Positions 6,725 through 13,577 of a stretch of DNA of 28,474 nt are shown here, piece after piece (position 1 is the stretch's first letter; each line of letters begins with the position of its first letter). The stretch spans positions 1 through 28,474 of IMG/VR virus record IMGVR_UViG_3300017743_000083; one strand, 5' to 3'. Origin of the DNA: a virus. The notes below the pieces were generated by a model, which saw only the letters and a list, made by a program, of their open reading frames with translations, did no database searches and had not been told where the DNA came from. Both the position numbers and the translations under genes were made by a program.

Positions 6725-8394
6725 GCAACTCTACGTCCCTCTATTAAAGCGATGTCTCGAATGAGAGAGCCGTAAAACTTCCACTTGATCAAAGCGGTTG
6801 CTCGATACTTAGTCATGGAATAATCATGTTTGAATTTGTTGTTCAGCATTTTTTGCTGTTTGTCAGTAGGTCGTTGTTGTAACCACGTTCGACTTTTTTT
6901 AGCAGAGTCACCTTGCTCATGCTTACACATAAAATCATTAGCGACCGCTAGTGCGTGTAATCTTTCACCAACAAATAATTTGTATGCTTGACGACCTTCA
7001 ACTCTACCAATGGCGCACCAAGTGGTAGGATTTAGTTGTAACATCATAGCGAAACAATCAAACCCGGTAGCCATAAAGGTGTCTCCCTGGCCGAATAAAT
7101 CTACCCATAAAAATGGTGATTGTTTTAATAGATCAACTTCACGCATTTTAAAATCAATGACAATTTCTTTACCCATTGATTGAATGCGTTTATTTTGAAA
7201 GCTGTACTCACAAAATGGACACTCTAAAGAAGCAAGAGGAACTTCTGCCAAACATTCTGGACAAGTTTTGTGGGGGGAGGTTCCAGAAGGTTTTTTATCC
7301 GTCTCTAGTAAGTTTACCTCTTGCTCTAATGTGCCGTGAAGGGAGGAGCTAATACCAAAATCCAACACGATACAATCTCGTTTATCGACACCAGGGAATT
7401 TATCTGGATCAACAATTCTTAGACCTCGACCGATCATCTGAATCATTGTTGATTTGTATGATGAAGGTCTAAGAAGGATAACGCAGCTTGTAGGCTGACT
7501 GTCAAAACCTTCAGTTAAAACCATAACGCTAATTAAAACTTGGGTATTACCATAGTCGTAATTTTCGTAGATCTCTTTTCTTTCAGCTTCTGGTGTCTCA
7601 CCTGTAATTAACTCTGCATTAATGTTACTACTCATGAATTCATCTAACACGCTTATGCCGTGGGCCACTGTCGAACAAAAGATAATGGTCTTACGATCAC
7701 CAGCTTTGTCCATCCAATGTTTTACCACTGACTTGTTGTGTGCTTGTTTATTCATGATGTCCTCAACGTCTTGCATGTTGAAGTCGTTCATAGTTTGTCG
7801 AACTTCTTTTAACTTATCGTTACAACCTAAATCGATTTGATAAGTTACTGGTGGTACTAATAAACCACTCATAATTAATTCACCGATATGTACTTGATCA
7901 GCACAATTGTTCCAAATCTTACCTAAAGTTTTACCGTCACCTCGATTAGGTGTAGCGGTAACTCCAAAGATTTTTAAATTGGGGTTTAAAGATTTAGCGT
8001 GATCTAAAATTTTTAAATAACTATCACTAGCTGCATGGTGGGCTTCATCAATAACACATAAGTCTATTGGTGGTAGGTTCCATAAGTTTTTTTCACGGCT
8101 CATAGTCTGTGCCATGGTGAAAATTGTTTTACCGCTATAGTCTTTGTTGTCACCATTGACAATGCTAGTAGCGATACTTGGATTTAATCTACTAAATGTT
8201 CCTAGATTTTGGTTCGTGAGTTCATCACGATGTTGAATAACTAAAGTTTTATTAGATTTTATCTTGCCGATAATATCTGAAGTGACAACAGTTTTGCCAT
8301 AGCCTGTCGCTGCTACCAAAAGGGTATTACCTTTTGTATTAAGTGCTTCAATGCACTTGGTTACTGATTCTTCTTGGCGAGGTCTAAGAATCAT
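6721..8394 (-). CDS. SF2 DEAD/DEAH-box helicase with C-terminal zinc ribbon (557 aa)
   Basis: This is a superfamily 2 helicase of the type III restriction/UvsW-like kind. Numbering from the ATG at 8394, Walker A is ATGYGKT (29-35), the DEAH box is at about 116-119, motif III TATP at about 146-149 and motif VI QMIGRGLR at about 319-326. A CPEC...CPFC zinc ribbon lies at about 378-395, then a C-terminal domain of unknown fold. The expected function is ATP-driven DNA or branched-structure remodelling during replication and recombination. The frame extends to a TTG at 8412, but AGAGGA 5 bases before the ATG at 8394 favours the shorter start. It overlaps the 59-residue gene upstream by 11 bases. 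No nuclease or methylase is adjacent, so a restriction role is unlikely. Confidence 0.88.
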   Translation of the reverse strand: MILRPRQEESVTKCIEALNTKGNTLLVAATGYGKTVVTSDIIGKIKSNKTLVIQHRDELTNQNLGTFSRLNPSIATSIVNGDNKDYSGKTIFTMAQTMSREKNLWNLPPIDLCVIDEAHHAASDSYLKILDHAKSLNPNLKIFGVTATPNRGDGKTLGKIWNNCADQVHIGELIMSGLLVPPVTYQIDLGCNDKLKEVRQTMNDFNMQDVEDIMNKQAHNKSVVKHWMDKAGDRKTIIFCSTVAHGISVLDEFMSSNINAELITGETPEAERKEIYENYDYGNTQVLISVMVLTEGFDSQPTSCVILLRPSSYKSTMIQMIGRGLRIVDPDKFPGVDKRDCIVLDFGISSSLHGTLEQEVNLLETDKKPSGTSPHKTCPECLAEVPLASLECPFCEYSFQNKRIQSMGKEIVIDFKMREVDLLKQSPFLWVDLFGQGDTFMATGFDCFAMMLQLNPTTWCAIGRVEGRQAYKLFVGERLHALAVANDFMCKHEQGDSAKKSRTWLQQRPTDKQQKMLNNKFKHDYSMTKYRATALIKWKFYGSLIRDIALIEGRRVA

Positions 8395-8563
8395 TCGTAT
8401 CCTCTGGCTCAAAAAAAATTTCTATTTCATCGTCTTGGTCTACATTGACTTGTACATTTTCTATTTGTACTCCAGCGTCTTGTAAAAATTCTAGTATAGA
8501 ATTCTTTGACCTAGCTTTAATTCTTTTAGCTTTTTCTTTTTCAAAACTTATAACTTTTGACAT
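8384..8563 (-). CDS. Small protein with basic start and acidic end (59 aa)
   Basis: The 59-codon frame is preceded by AGGGG at 6 bases before the ATG (8563) and overlaps the helicase start downstream, so it fits the coupled operon. The first 20 residues are lysine- and arginine-rich (FEKEKAKRIKARSK). A short helix (SILEFLQDAG) follows, then an acidic strand-like end (VDQDDEIEIFFEPEDTND). No family is recognised. It lies directly behind the structured region 8577-8629, which would form the 5' leader of its message. Confidence 0.6.
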   Translation of the reverse strand: MSKVISFEKEKAKRIKARSKNSILEFLQDAGVQIENVQVNVDQDDEIEIFFEPEDTNDS

Positions 8564-8576
8564 TATTACCCCTAAC

Positions 8577-8629
8577 GGGCGTAGGTAGGAAGGTGGGTAA
8601 TGAACGAACCCTTGTAACGACCTACGCCC
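8577..8629 (-). promoter_or_regulatory. Structured leader: 10-bp stem with nested stem before the 59-aa gene
   Basis: GGGCGTAGGT (8577-8586) and ACCTACGCCC (8620-8629) are perfect inverted repeats. Inside them GGGT (8595-8598) and ACCC (8608-8611) could form a second stem. On the leftward transcript this element lies between the stop of the preceding gene (8638) and the AGGGG ribosome binding site of the 59-residue gene. It is much more GC-rich than its surroundings. No U-tract follows in the direction of transcription, so a translation-control, RNA-processing or riboswitch-like role is more likely than termination. On the opposite strand TTAATTTTTT follows the stem, but no gene there needs a terminator. 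Confidence 0.6.
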
Positions 8630-8637
8630 TTAATTTT

Positions 8638-9504
8638 TTATGTGTAGCTTTCTCGTTGCCAAGAAGGTTGCGCCCATTCGCCTTCCGCTGGTGCGGTAGG
8701 TGATGTCATTGCTTGATCTAGTTTACCTAAATCAGAAGCATTAAATTCAGCAGCTTCATCTTTTGGTATAAAAGTTTTCAAGTTGGGTTGTCTACTAGCC
8801 ATGATGGTCTGATATTGAGGGTCGTTAGGAAGTATAATCTTCTTAACTGAGTTCTTATCATCAGGGTAATCTGGGTTTGTGCTTTTCTCTAACTTGAGAA
8901 TTGCAGCAAACTCTAAACCAGTCATTGCCATAAAACCGTCATCGCCAAGGTTAAACACAGCATTGTTTGAACCATCGTTCATGACGTTATTTGCAGAAGA
9001 TAATACATCACCAATAAAAGTCTCACTCATTTTTAAATGCATGAGAATTTTTTTGTACTTGGCAGCGTAATTATTTGCTGGGCTACCTGATGTACCGTTT
9101 CTTATTGCGTCTTGGATTTTTGGATAATGCGTAGCTTGAGTTGCATCATCGATTGTATTAAACATTTCCAAGGTTGGTTTGTCTGCAAGATCACTTTGGA
9201 TAGGGTGATAGGAATTCATCAACTGTGCATTGCCATGACTTAATACAGTCATAGTAAAAGGCACTTGCCATGTTCCAGCTCCACTTAGATAAGCCTGATC
9301 TTGAGTTTTTACACCATTCTCAACTTGTTTTTGAAGGTGCTTGTGATTGATCGCAATGCCTAAAACCACGGGAGTTCCGTCTGGTAGGGCTTTACGTTCG
9401 TTTGTTTCCATGACTATGTTGTTCTCTTTTAAGAACTGATTCTTAGATTCAGCATGAGCCGTCATAGTGGCTTTACTAAAATCTGTATTAAAGGTATTAT
9501 TCAT
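8638..9504 (-). CDS. Hypothetical protein beside Sak4; ssDNA-binding candidate (288 aa)
   Basis: I do not recognise this protein. It is soluble, with no cysteines, a beta-rich first half (about residues 35-95), helices in the middle, and a flexible Pro/Ala/Glu-rich end finishing EWAQPSWQRESYT. The chosen start at 9504 has an excellent AAAGGAGA ribosome binding site; a longer in-frame version from 9531 has none and would overlap the upstream gene further. It follows the Sak4-like gene with an 8-base overlap. Sak4-type annealases are commonly encoded beside single-stranded DNA-binding proteins, so that role is a reasonable guess by position, but the acidic tail typical of such proteins is missing. 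Confidence 0.7.
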   Translation of the reverse strand: MNNTFNTDFSKATMTAHAESKNQFLKENNIVMETNERKALPDGTPVVLGIAINHKHLQKQVENGVKTQDQAYLSGAGTWQVPFTMTVLSHGNAQLMNSYHPIQSDLADKPTLEMFNTIDDATQATHYPKIQDAIRNGTSGSPANNYAAKYKKILMHLKMSETFIGDVLSSANNVMNDGSNNAVFNLGDDGFMAMTGLEFAAILKLEKSTNPDYPDDKNSVKKIILPNDPQYQTIMASRQPNLKTFIPKDEAAEFNASDLGKLDQAMTSPTAPAEGEWAQPSWQRESYT

Positions 9505-10420
9505 AAGTTGTCTCCTTTGGTTTTGGAACAATAGGGGTAGAGATTGGTTTGGTTGTGCTTACTTTATTCTCTACTCCGCTACTTCCTTGCATTTTTTTGA
9601 ACAAGTTTCCCCATAAAGGCTGTTCAATTCCCTCCAAGCGTCCGCTTCTATCTTTAGCAGGATACCCTCCAGGGTTGGGGCTAGTACAAACAAAAACTCT
9701 TTCGGGCTTTGTTGTGTCGTCTTTTTGTTTCACTGGAATTACCGCAAGTGTAATTACTTCGTCTACAATTCCAGGAAGTTCATTCTTAATTCGTCTACCT
9801 TCAGCTTCAATGACATAAGACTTACGACCTAAATCGTCTTCCTCAGTATTGAGTTTGCATGAAAATATAACTGTTTTCTCATGATTGTGTTGCCAATGGC
9901 GTAACGCACTTAGTACATCTGTTGCCATGTTTCCATAAACCCTCATCATATTATTTGATGTTTCTAAGGCTTTATGGTGGGCAAAGGCTCTCTTAGTTAG
10001 ATCCGAGATACTGTCGATAAAAAATACGTCAGCGTCTTGAAACATTTTTTTCTCAGCCTCAACATTGTAACCAGCTTGACTTCTTCTGCTCATTACACTG
10101 TCGTGGTGATTTTGTGACATTGGGCTACTTGGATGTGCCGACTTATCTGGCCCACATGCTAAAACAGTTATATCTAGAAAGTCTTGAAACTCACCAATCT
10201 TAATTGTTTGAACATGATCACCAGCTTTAGTGCGTAACCATTGGTTGACAGTCATTAATCCACTTTCAATATCAAGTACAATAGTCTTCATATGTTTAGG
10301 GATAGTTTGAATAGTGTAAGTCTTGCCTACACCATACTGACCTGTTAATAAGATCTTAGGCCCTTGGCTTTCCAAGTGTGTAGCCCTTTGATCTGGGGTT
10401 ATTATAGAATATCCGTTCAT
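9497..10420 (-). CDS. Sak4-like RecA-fold recombination ATPase, AAA_24 type (307 aa)
   Basis: Walker A is GQYGVGKT (27-34) and Walker B is VFFIDSISD (132-140). Later conserved stretches include FSCKLNTEED, the strand VDEVITLAVIPV and GGYPAKDRSGRLEG, which fit the phage AAA_24/Sak4 family of short RecA-like single-strand annealing proteins. The last 35 residues are Ser/Thr/Pro-rich and probably disordered. It would bind single-stranded DNA and promote annealing or strand exchange together with the Cas4-like nuclease of the same operon. The start overlaps the upstream stop as ATGA, with AAAGGA before it. A nucleotide-binding protein outside recombination cannot be excluded. Confidence 0.82.
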   Translation of the reverse strand: MNGYSIITPDQRATHLESQGPKILLTGQYGVGKTYTIQTIPKHMKTIVLDIESGLMTVNQWLRTKAGDHVQTIKIGEFQDFLDITVLACGPDKSAHPSSPMSQNHHDSVMSRRSQAGYNVEAEKKMFQDADVFFIDSISDLTKRAFAHHKALETSNNMMRVYGNMATDVLSALRHWQHNHEKTVIFSCKLNTEEDDLGRKSYVIEAEGRRIKNELPGIVDEVITLAVIPVKQKDDTTKPERVFVCTSPNPGGYPAKDRSGRLEGIEQPLWGNLFKKMQGSSGVENKVSTTKPISTPIVPKPKETTYE

Positions 10421-10956
10421 TTGAGATCCTTTACAGTTAATTTATATGAGGGGGTTTTTTCAGTGATAGTTCTATGAGGCTCTAGAAATCCTCTAACGGC
10501 TTTAGCTAATGGTTCGTCACTTGCTTTAAGTTTAGTCCAATTAGTCTCAGATACTTCTATCTTTACAGTCACTCCACACTTATTTAATTGTTGAAGAAAC
10601 TCCATAGCCTTATCATCTATATTACTAACGACCTTTAACATTGCCTTAGAATCCCACTTAATAGCTGTTGGGCTAGAAGCGGACACAGATACTTGTGGAT
10701 TCTTAGAATCATTCCAAGATACTTGGCCGATAGTATTCTTTACCTTCCTAGCTTCTTCCGCATGGCTGCTAAATAGGGTAGATAACACATCTTGAAATTG
10801 CAACGTCCGCAACTTTGTGTAATCTGCCGAACTTTTAATTTGTGACTGGATCTCAAGTAGATCGTCAGTATCTAAATTAACAGCACCATTGGGGTTTTGT
10901 GAGAGATCATCTAGTATTTCTAATGTTAAATTAGACTTTTCGTGAGCATTTTGCAT
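10417..10956 (-). CDS. Hypothetical protein, first gene of replication operon (179 aa)
   Basis: The N-terminal half is helical and acidic (TLEILDDLSQN, DTDDLLEIQSQI). The C-terminal half alternates strands and helices and contains CGVTVKIEVSETNWTKL and VRGFLEPHRTI, then ends KLTVKDLK. No catalytic or metal motif is visible and I do not know the family. AGGAAGG lies about 8 bases before the ATG. It is the first gene transcribed leftward from the divergent control region and overlaps the Sak4-like gene by 4 bases. Early expression and a recombination or replication accessory role are therefore likely. Confidence 0.75.
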   Translation of the reverse strand: MQNAHEKSNLTLEILDDLSQNPNGAVNLDTDDLLEIQSQIKSSADYTKLRTLQFQDVLSTLFSSHAEEARKVKNTIGQVSWNDSKNPQVSVSASSPTAIKWDSKAMLKVVSNIDDKAMEFLQQLNKCGVTVKIEVSETNWTKLKASDEPLAKAVRGFLEPHRTITEKTPSYKLTVKDLK

Positions 10957-11217
10957 TTTTTTACACCTTCCTAATGTAGGCAGACTACTAGAAACTGGAA
11001 GGTATGCTCGGATTAGAAACTAAATAATCTGCCTTAAAATTTGTTGATTCGAAGCATACTCGAACCGTATGTAGACTTTTTACAGTAAAAATATAAATGC
11101 TTCAAGTATTAATTTTATCAATTCAAATAAATATTAATGCACATGCTATGTAAAAAAAACTTGACAACAATTTACAATTGTCTGTAATGTGAAAAAATTA
11201 TCAGAAAAAATATTTTT
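10957..11217. promoter_or_regulatory. Divergent control region between lysogeny and replication operons
   Basis: This 261-base gap separates the leftward replication operon from the rightward repressor gene and is the expected place for the lytic/lysogenic switch. It contains several inverted repeats: ACCTTCC (10965-10971) with GGAAGGT (10997-11003); AGGCAGA (10978-10984) with TCTGCCT (11028-11034); GTATGC near 11002-11007 with GCATAC near 11054-11059; and a perfect palindrome TTTTTACAGTAAAAA (11077-11091). TAGAAACT occurs directly repeated at 10989-10996 and 11014-11021. Some of these could be repressor operators, others could fold in the leftward leader RNA. A clear leftward promoter is not seen; TTGAAG and TAAAAA spaced 17 bases around 11084-11112 is one weak possibility overlapping the palindrome. 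Confidence 0.65.
11161..11190 (+). promoter_or_regulatory. Promoter of the repressor-integrase operon with overlapping operator-like repeat
   Basis: A consensus -35 TTGACA (11161-11166) is followed after 18 bases by a fair -10 TAATGT (11185-11190), 28 bases before the repressor ATG. The inverted repeat TTACA-N6-TGTAA (11172-11187) covers the spacer and the first bases of the -10, as expected of an operator for negative autoregulation. The repressor start has no clear ribosome binding site, so the message would carry only a short, weak leader. Confidence 0.6.
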
Positions 11218-12168
11218 ATGTTGCGAAAAAATTTAACTAATATTATAGAAAAAGCTAAAGTGAGCAAACCTACAGATATATCTACAGAGTCAAACGCAGG
11301 TATAGGATCATATTTTGACAAAGAGGGTAAGTATGTACAGCGCAGACCCGAAGATAATTTCTATTTTATTATTGACAGAATTCAGACTAAGCACGGTTTA
11401 AAGTTAAACGATGTTGCTACTAAAACAGGCGTTAGTGTTAAGACTTTATACAATATCCAAAAAGAATATAGAGAACCTGGTGAAGGTCACACTACTACTA
11501 TTGGTGTGATTAATAAGGTATTTGCTGCTTACCCTAAATTTAAAAAAGAGTGGGAAGAATTTAAGGCAATTATGCCAATTGATAAAAAAGAGGATGTGGT
11601 TACAAATCTTACTTTTGATAAAGATATGTATGCAACCATTCCAGTGTTGGGTAATTGGTATTCACAATTTGATGACTGTTCTATTTCTTCATTAGAACCG
11701 CAGCAAACGCCACAAATGCTATTTCCTAAATTCGTTTTAGGGGTAGGTGGTTATCAAGACGGACAGTCTTTAAAGGGTTGGTATGCTTTAAACTCACAAT
11801 CTCCCACTTATAGTGGTGTTAGTATTATGGCTGAAATTGGTGATGTTATTCCTGGCACTAAAATATACAGAGCTTCATTGAATAATTGGTCAATCATTAA
11901 ATTTAAAGATCAAAAAAGATATTTTAAAGGTTTAATTTATGCGTGTTTAGTACCTTCTAAAAGTGGTTTTGTTAATTTACATTTATCATATAGTAACTAT
12001 GAAGCTGAAGGTAAATCACCAACTAAAGTTATTAACGATATACCAATGTCAGATATTGAATACACAATTCCTTTTGTCTTAACAGTAAGTCAAGTCACAG
12101 TCGGCTTATGGCAAAGCAGAATCCAAAACCAAAAAATAAACAACAATGACGAAAAGATTAAAGAATAA
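11218..12168 (+). CDS. CI-like phage repressor with N-terminal HTH (316 aa)
   Basis: Residues about 48-85 form a helix-turn-helix (LKLNDVATKTGVSVKTLYNI) of the XRE/Cro-CI kind, preceded by an unusual 45-residue extension. The C-terminal half (about 138-300) begins IPVLGNW and is beta-rich, similar in plan to the LexA/CI oligomerisation domain. However, I cannot find the GDSM serine motif or the matching lysine of self-cleaving repressors, so it may be controlled other than by RecA-stimulated cleavage. It is the first gene of the lysogeny operon, downstream of a good promoter. Its gene overlaps the AlpA-like gene by 23 bases. Position, the HTH and linkage to integrase make a prophage repressor role likely. 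Confidence 0.75.
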   Translation: MLRKNLTNIIEKAKVSKPTDISTESNAGIGSYFDKEGKYVQRRPEDNFYFIIDRIQTKHGLKLNDVATKTGVSVKTLYNIQKEYREPGEGHTTTIGVINKVFAAYPKFKKEWEEFKAIMPIDKKEDVVTNLTFDKDMYATIPVLGNWYSQFDDCSISSLEPQQTPQMLFPKFVLGVGGYQDGQSLKGWYALNSQSPTYSGVSIMAEIGDVIPGTKIYRASLNNWSIIKFKDQKRYFKGLIYACLVPSKSGFVNLHLSYSNYEAEGKSPTKVINDIPMSDIEYTIPFVLTVSQVTVGLWQSRIQNQKINNNDEKIKE

Positions 12169-12385
12169 AAAAGAGATTGCTACATATTTAGGATTAAGTT
12201 ATCCCAATTTTTTGGCCAAAGAACACCGTTTACAGGCTGTTGGCTTCCCTAAATTAGAGCTGGTTGTTAACCGTTACGACATAAAAAAAGTCGATGCTTG
12301 GCTAGACAATGACACAATTCAGCGGGATAGTGGCTTAAAAAAACATTATGAAAGTAAACTATCCCTACTTAAAAATAATCACTAG
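12146..12385 (+). CDS. AlpA/excisionase-like winged-HTH protein (79 aa)
   Basis: The protein opens KNKKEIATYLGLSYPNFL (helix-turn-helix) and continues with a wing-like beta hairpin (LELVVNRYDIKKVDAWLD). This is the arrangement of MerR-related AlpA and Xis proteins, which bind DNA near attachment sites and either direct excision or activate integrase transcription. At 79 residues it is normal for the family. It overlaps the repressor gene at its start and the integrase gene by 38 bases at its end. A ribosome binding site is not obvious, so translation may depend on coupling. An excisionase role is inferred from fold and position. Confidence 0.7.
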   Translation: MTKRLKNKKEIATYLGLSYPNFLAKEHRLQAVGFPKLELVVNRYDIKKVDAWLDNDTIQRDSGLKKHYESKLSLLKNNH

Positions 12386-13388
12386 ACGATCTCGTTCTAA
12401 AAAATCTAAAAAAATAATTAAAAAATACTATTACTATTTTCGTAATAAAAAATTACATAAAATAAATGTATCACCAGACCATCCACAATTTCATAAAATG
12501 TATACCGCAATTGATAGCAGCTTCGATGGTGCTACAACTCATGGTACTATTGAGTGGGCTTGTGATTGGTATCTAAAATCAAAACATCATAAGTCTCTTA
12601 GTGATTTTTCACAACGAGATGATAAAAAATTTTGTAAGGCTTTAAAGGAAGTGATAGGTGATTATAAATTAAATTTAATTACCGCTATAGATGTTAGAGA
12701 TTTTAAAGATGACTATGCTGAAGTTAAATCTAACGATGCAGCTAATAAGATTTTAAGTTTTATGCGTAAACTTTTTAATCAAGCTGAACTAAGAGAGTTG
12801 CAACCAATTAATCCGTTTGCGAAATACGGCAAGTTAGCAACACTACCTAGGGATCAAAGGTGGGAAGATGATGAAATAGCTTTAGTGCATAAACATAAGG
12901 ATGACTTGCATCCAAATAACTATTTAGTTTTTTTAATGGGATTGTATACGCTCCAAAGAATTGGAGACATTTTAGACCTAGATCGAGATCAATATGATGG
13001 TAAGAAAATATCTTTACAACAAGCAAAGACCTTGAAGAAATCAAGGAAATTGGTGGGTTTTCCAGTACATAAAGATTTAAAAATTGTACTTGATAAAAGT
13101 TTACAAGGACACAATCATCATAAACTGTTACAACAAAATTCGTACTGGAGTTTTAGAAAAGATTTTGATAACTTCAGACGCAAACATAATTTGTCGCAAA
13201 AAAGATTTCATGATTTACGCAGAACAGGAATGGTTAAAATGGCTGAGTTGGGAGTAAATGATATTATGATCTCGGCTGTATCTGGTCATAGTCTTGAGTC
13301 TACTAAAAGAATACTTGAAACTTACTTGCCGAGAAATTATAAAATGGCAAAGAAAGCAATGGATACTTGGGAAAGTGGAAACCCCTAA
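12348..13388 (+). CDS. int: Tyrosine recombinase integrase (346 aa)
   Basis: The catalytic residues of tyrosine recombinases are present in order: R204 (TLQRIGDIL), a beta-hairpin lysine near 230-234, H288 and R291 (RFHDLRRTG), H314 (SGHS) and the nucleophile Y326 (LETYL). The N-terminal ~60 residues are very basic and aromatic, resembling an arm-type DNA-binding domain, and residues about 65-150 form the SAM-like core-binding domain. It would insert and, with the AlpA-like protein, excise the phage genome at attP, which lies immediately downstream. Its last codons overlap the first arm-type repeat. There is no clear ribosome binding site at the ATG at 12348. Confidence 0.93.
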   Translation: MKVNYPYLKIITRRSRSKKSKKIIKKYYYYFRNKKLHKINVSPDHPQFHKMYTAIDSSFDGATTHGTIEWACDWYLKSKHHKSLSDFSQRDDKKFCKALKEVIGDYKLNLITAIDVRDFKDDYAEVKSNDAANKILSFMRKLFNQAELRELQPINPFAKYGKLATLPRDQRWEDDEIALVHKHKDDLHPNNYLVFLMGLYTLQRIGDILDLDRDQYDGKKISLQQAKTLKKSRKLVGFPVHKDLKIVLDKSLQGHNHHKLLQQNSYWSFRKDFDNFRRKHNLSQKRFHDLRRTGMVKMAELGVNDIMISAVSGHSLESTKRILETYLPRNYKMAKKAMDTWESGNP

Positions 13389-13409
13389 CGCAAAAGTGGA
13401 AACCCCTAA
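13372..13409 (+). repeat. Two tandem integrase arm-type sites
   Basis: AAAGTGGAAACCCCTAA is present identically at 13372-13388 and 13393-13409, spaced exactly 21 bases, about two helical turns, so both copies face the same side of the helix. The first copy includes the integrase stop codon. The position 25-60 bases before the tRNA-like core is typical of arm-type integrase binding sites. Confidence 0.75.
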
Positions 13410-13434
13410 TTAATTTTTCGCAGTTTTCTAGTAC

Positions 13435-13480
13435 GGCTCGATAGCTCAGTTGGTAGAGCAAAGGACTGAAAATCCTCTGG
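13435..13480 (+). other. attP core: 5' half of a tRNA-Phe(GAA) gene
   Basis: The stretch matches the 5' half of a bacterial tRNA-Phe: acceptor strand GGCTCGA (13435-13441), D arm GCTC...GAGC with the usual AGTTGGTA loop, and an anticodon loop CTGAAAA with GAA at 13468-13470 flanked by AGGA/TCCT. No variable loop, T arm (no GGTTCGA) or 3' acceptor strand follows, so it is not a working tRNA gene. It lies directly after the integrase gene and between repeated arm sites, so it is the segment shared with the host attB. Crossover would fall in the D-arm to anticodon part of a host tRNA-Phe gene. Confidence 0.8.
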
Positions 13481-13511
13481 TTTATGCCCTAAGTCATTGA
13501 TTTTATTGGTT

Positions 13512-13577
13512 GGGGTTTCCAGTTAGAAGTAAAAAAAACTCTATATAAATCAAGAAAAATAAAATTAATTGGAAACC
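13512..13577. repeat. Right-hand (P') arm-type sites
   Basis: GGGGTTTCCA at 13512-13521 is the reverse complement of the core TGGAAACCCC of the left arm sites. TTGGAAACC at 13569-13577 is a shorter match in the forward direction. Together with the tandem pair on the left they flank the tRNA-like core on both sides, as in lambda-type attP sites. Confidence 0.55.

Noticed and set aside
6721-8394. Restriction subunit of a type III or type I system
   Set aside because: Only the SF2 helicase core is present, followed by a zinc ribbon; no nuclease domain, methylase or specificity subunit is adjacent.
8577-8640. Intrinsic terminator on the + strand (stem followed by TTAATTTTTT)
   Set aside because: No + strand gene lies upstream for several kilobases, and the stem's position fits a leader of the leftward gene better.
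13435-13510. Complete or intron-containing tRNA-Phe gene
   Set aside because: No T arm, no 3' acceptor strand complementary to GGCTCGA and no intron-like structure follow within reach; the position between integrase arm sites explains the half gene as attP.
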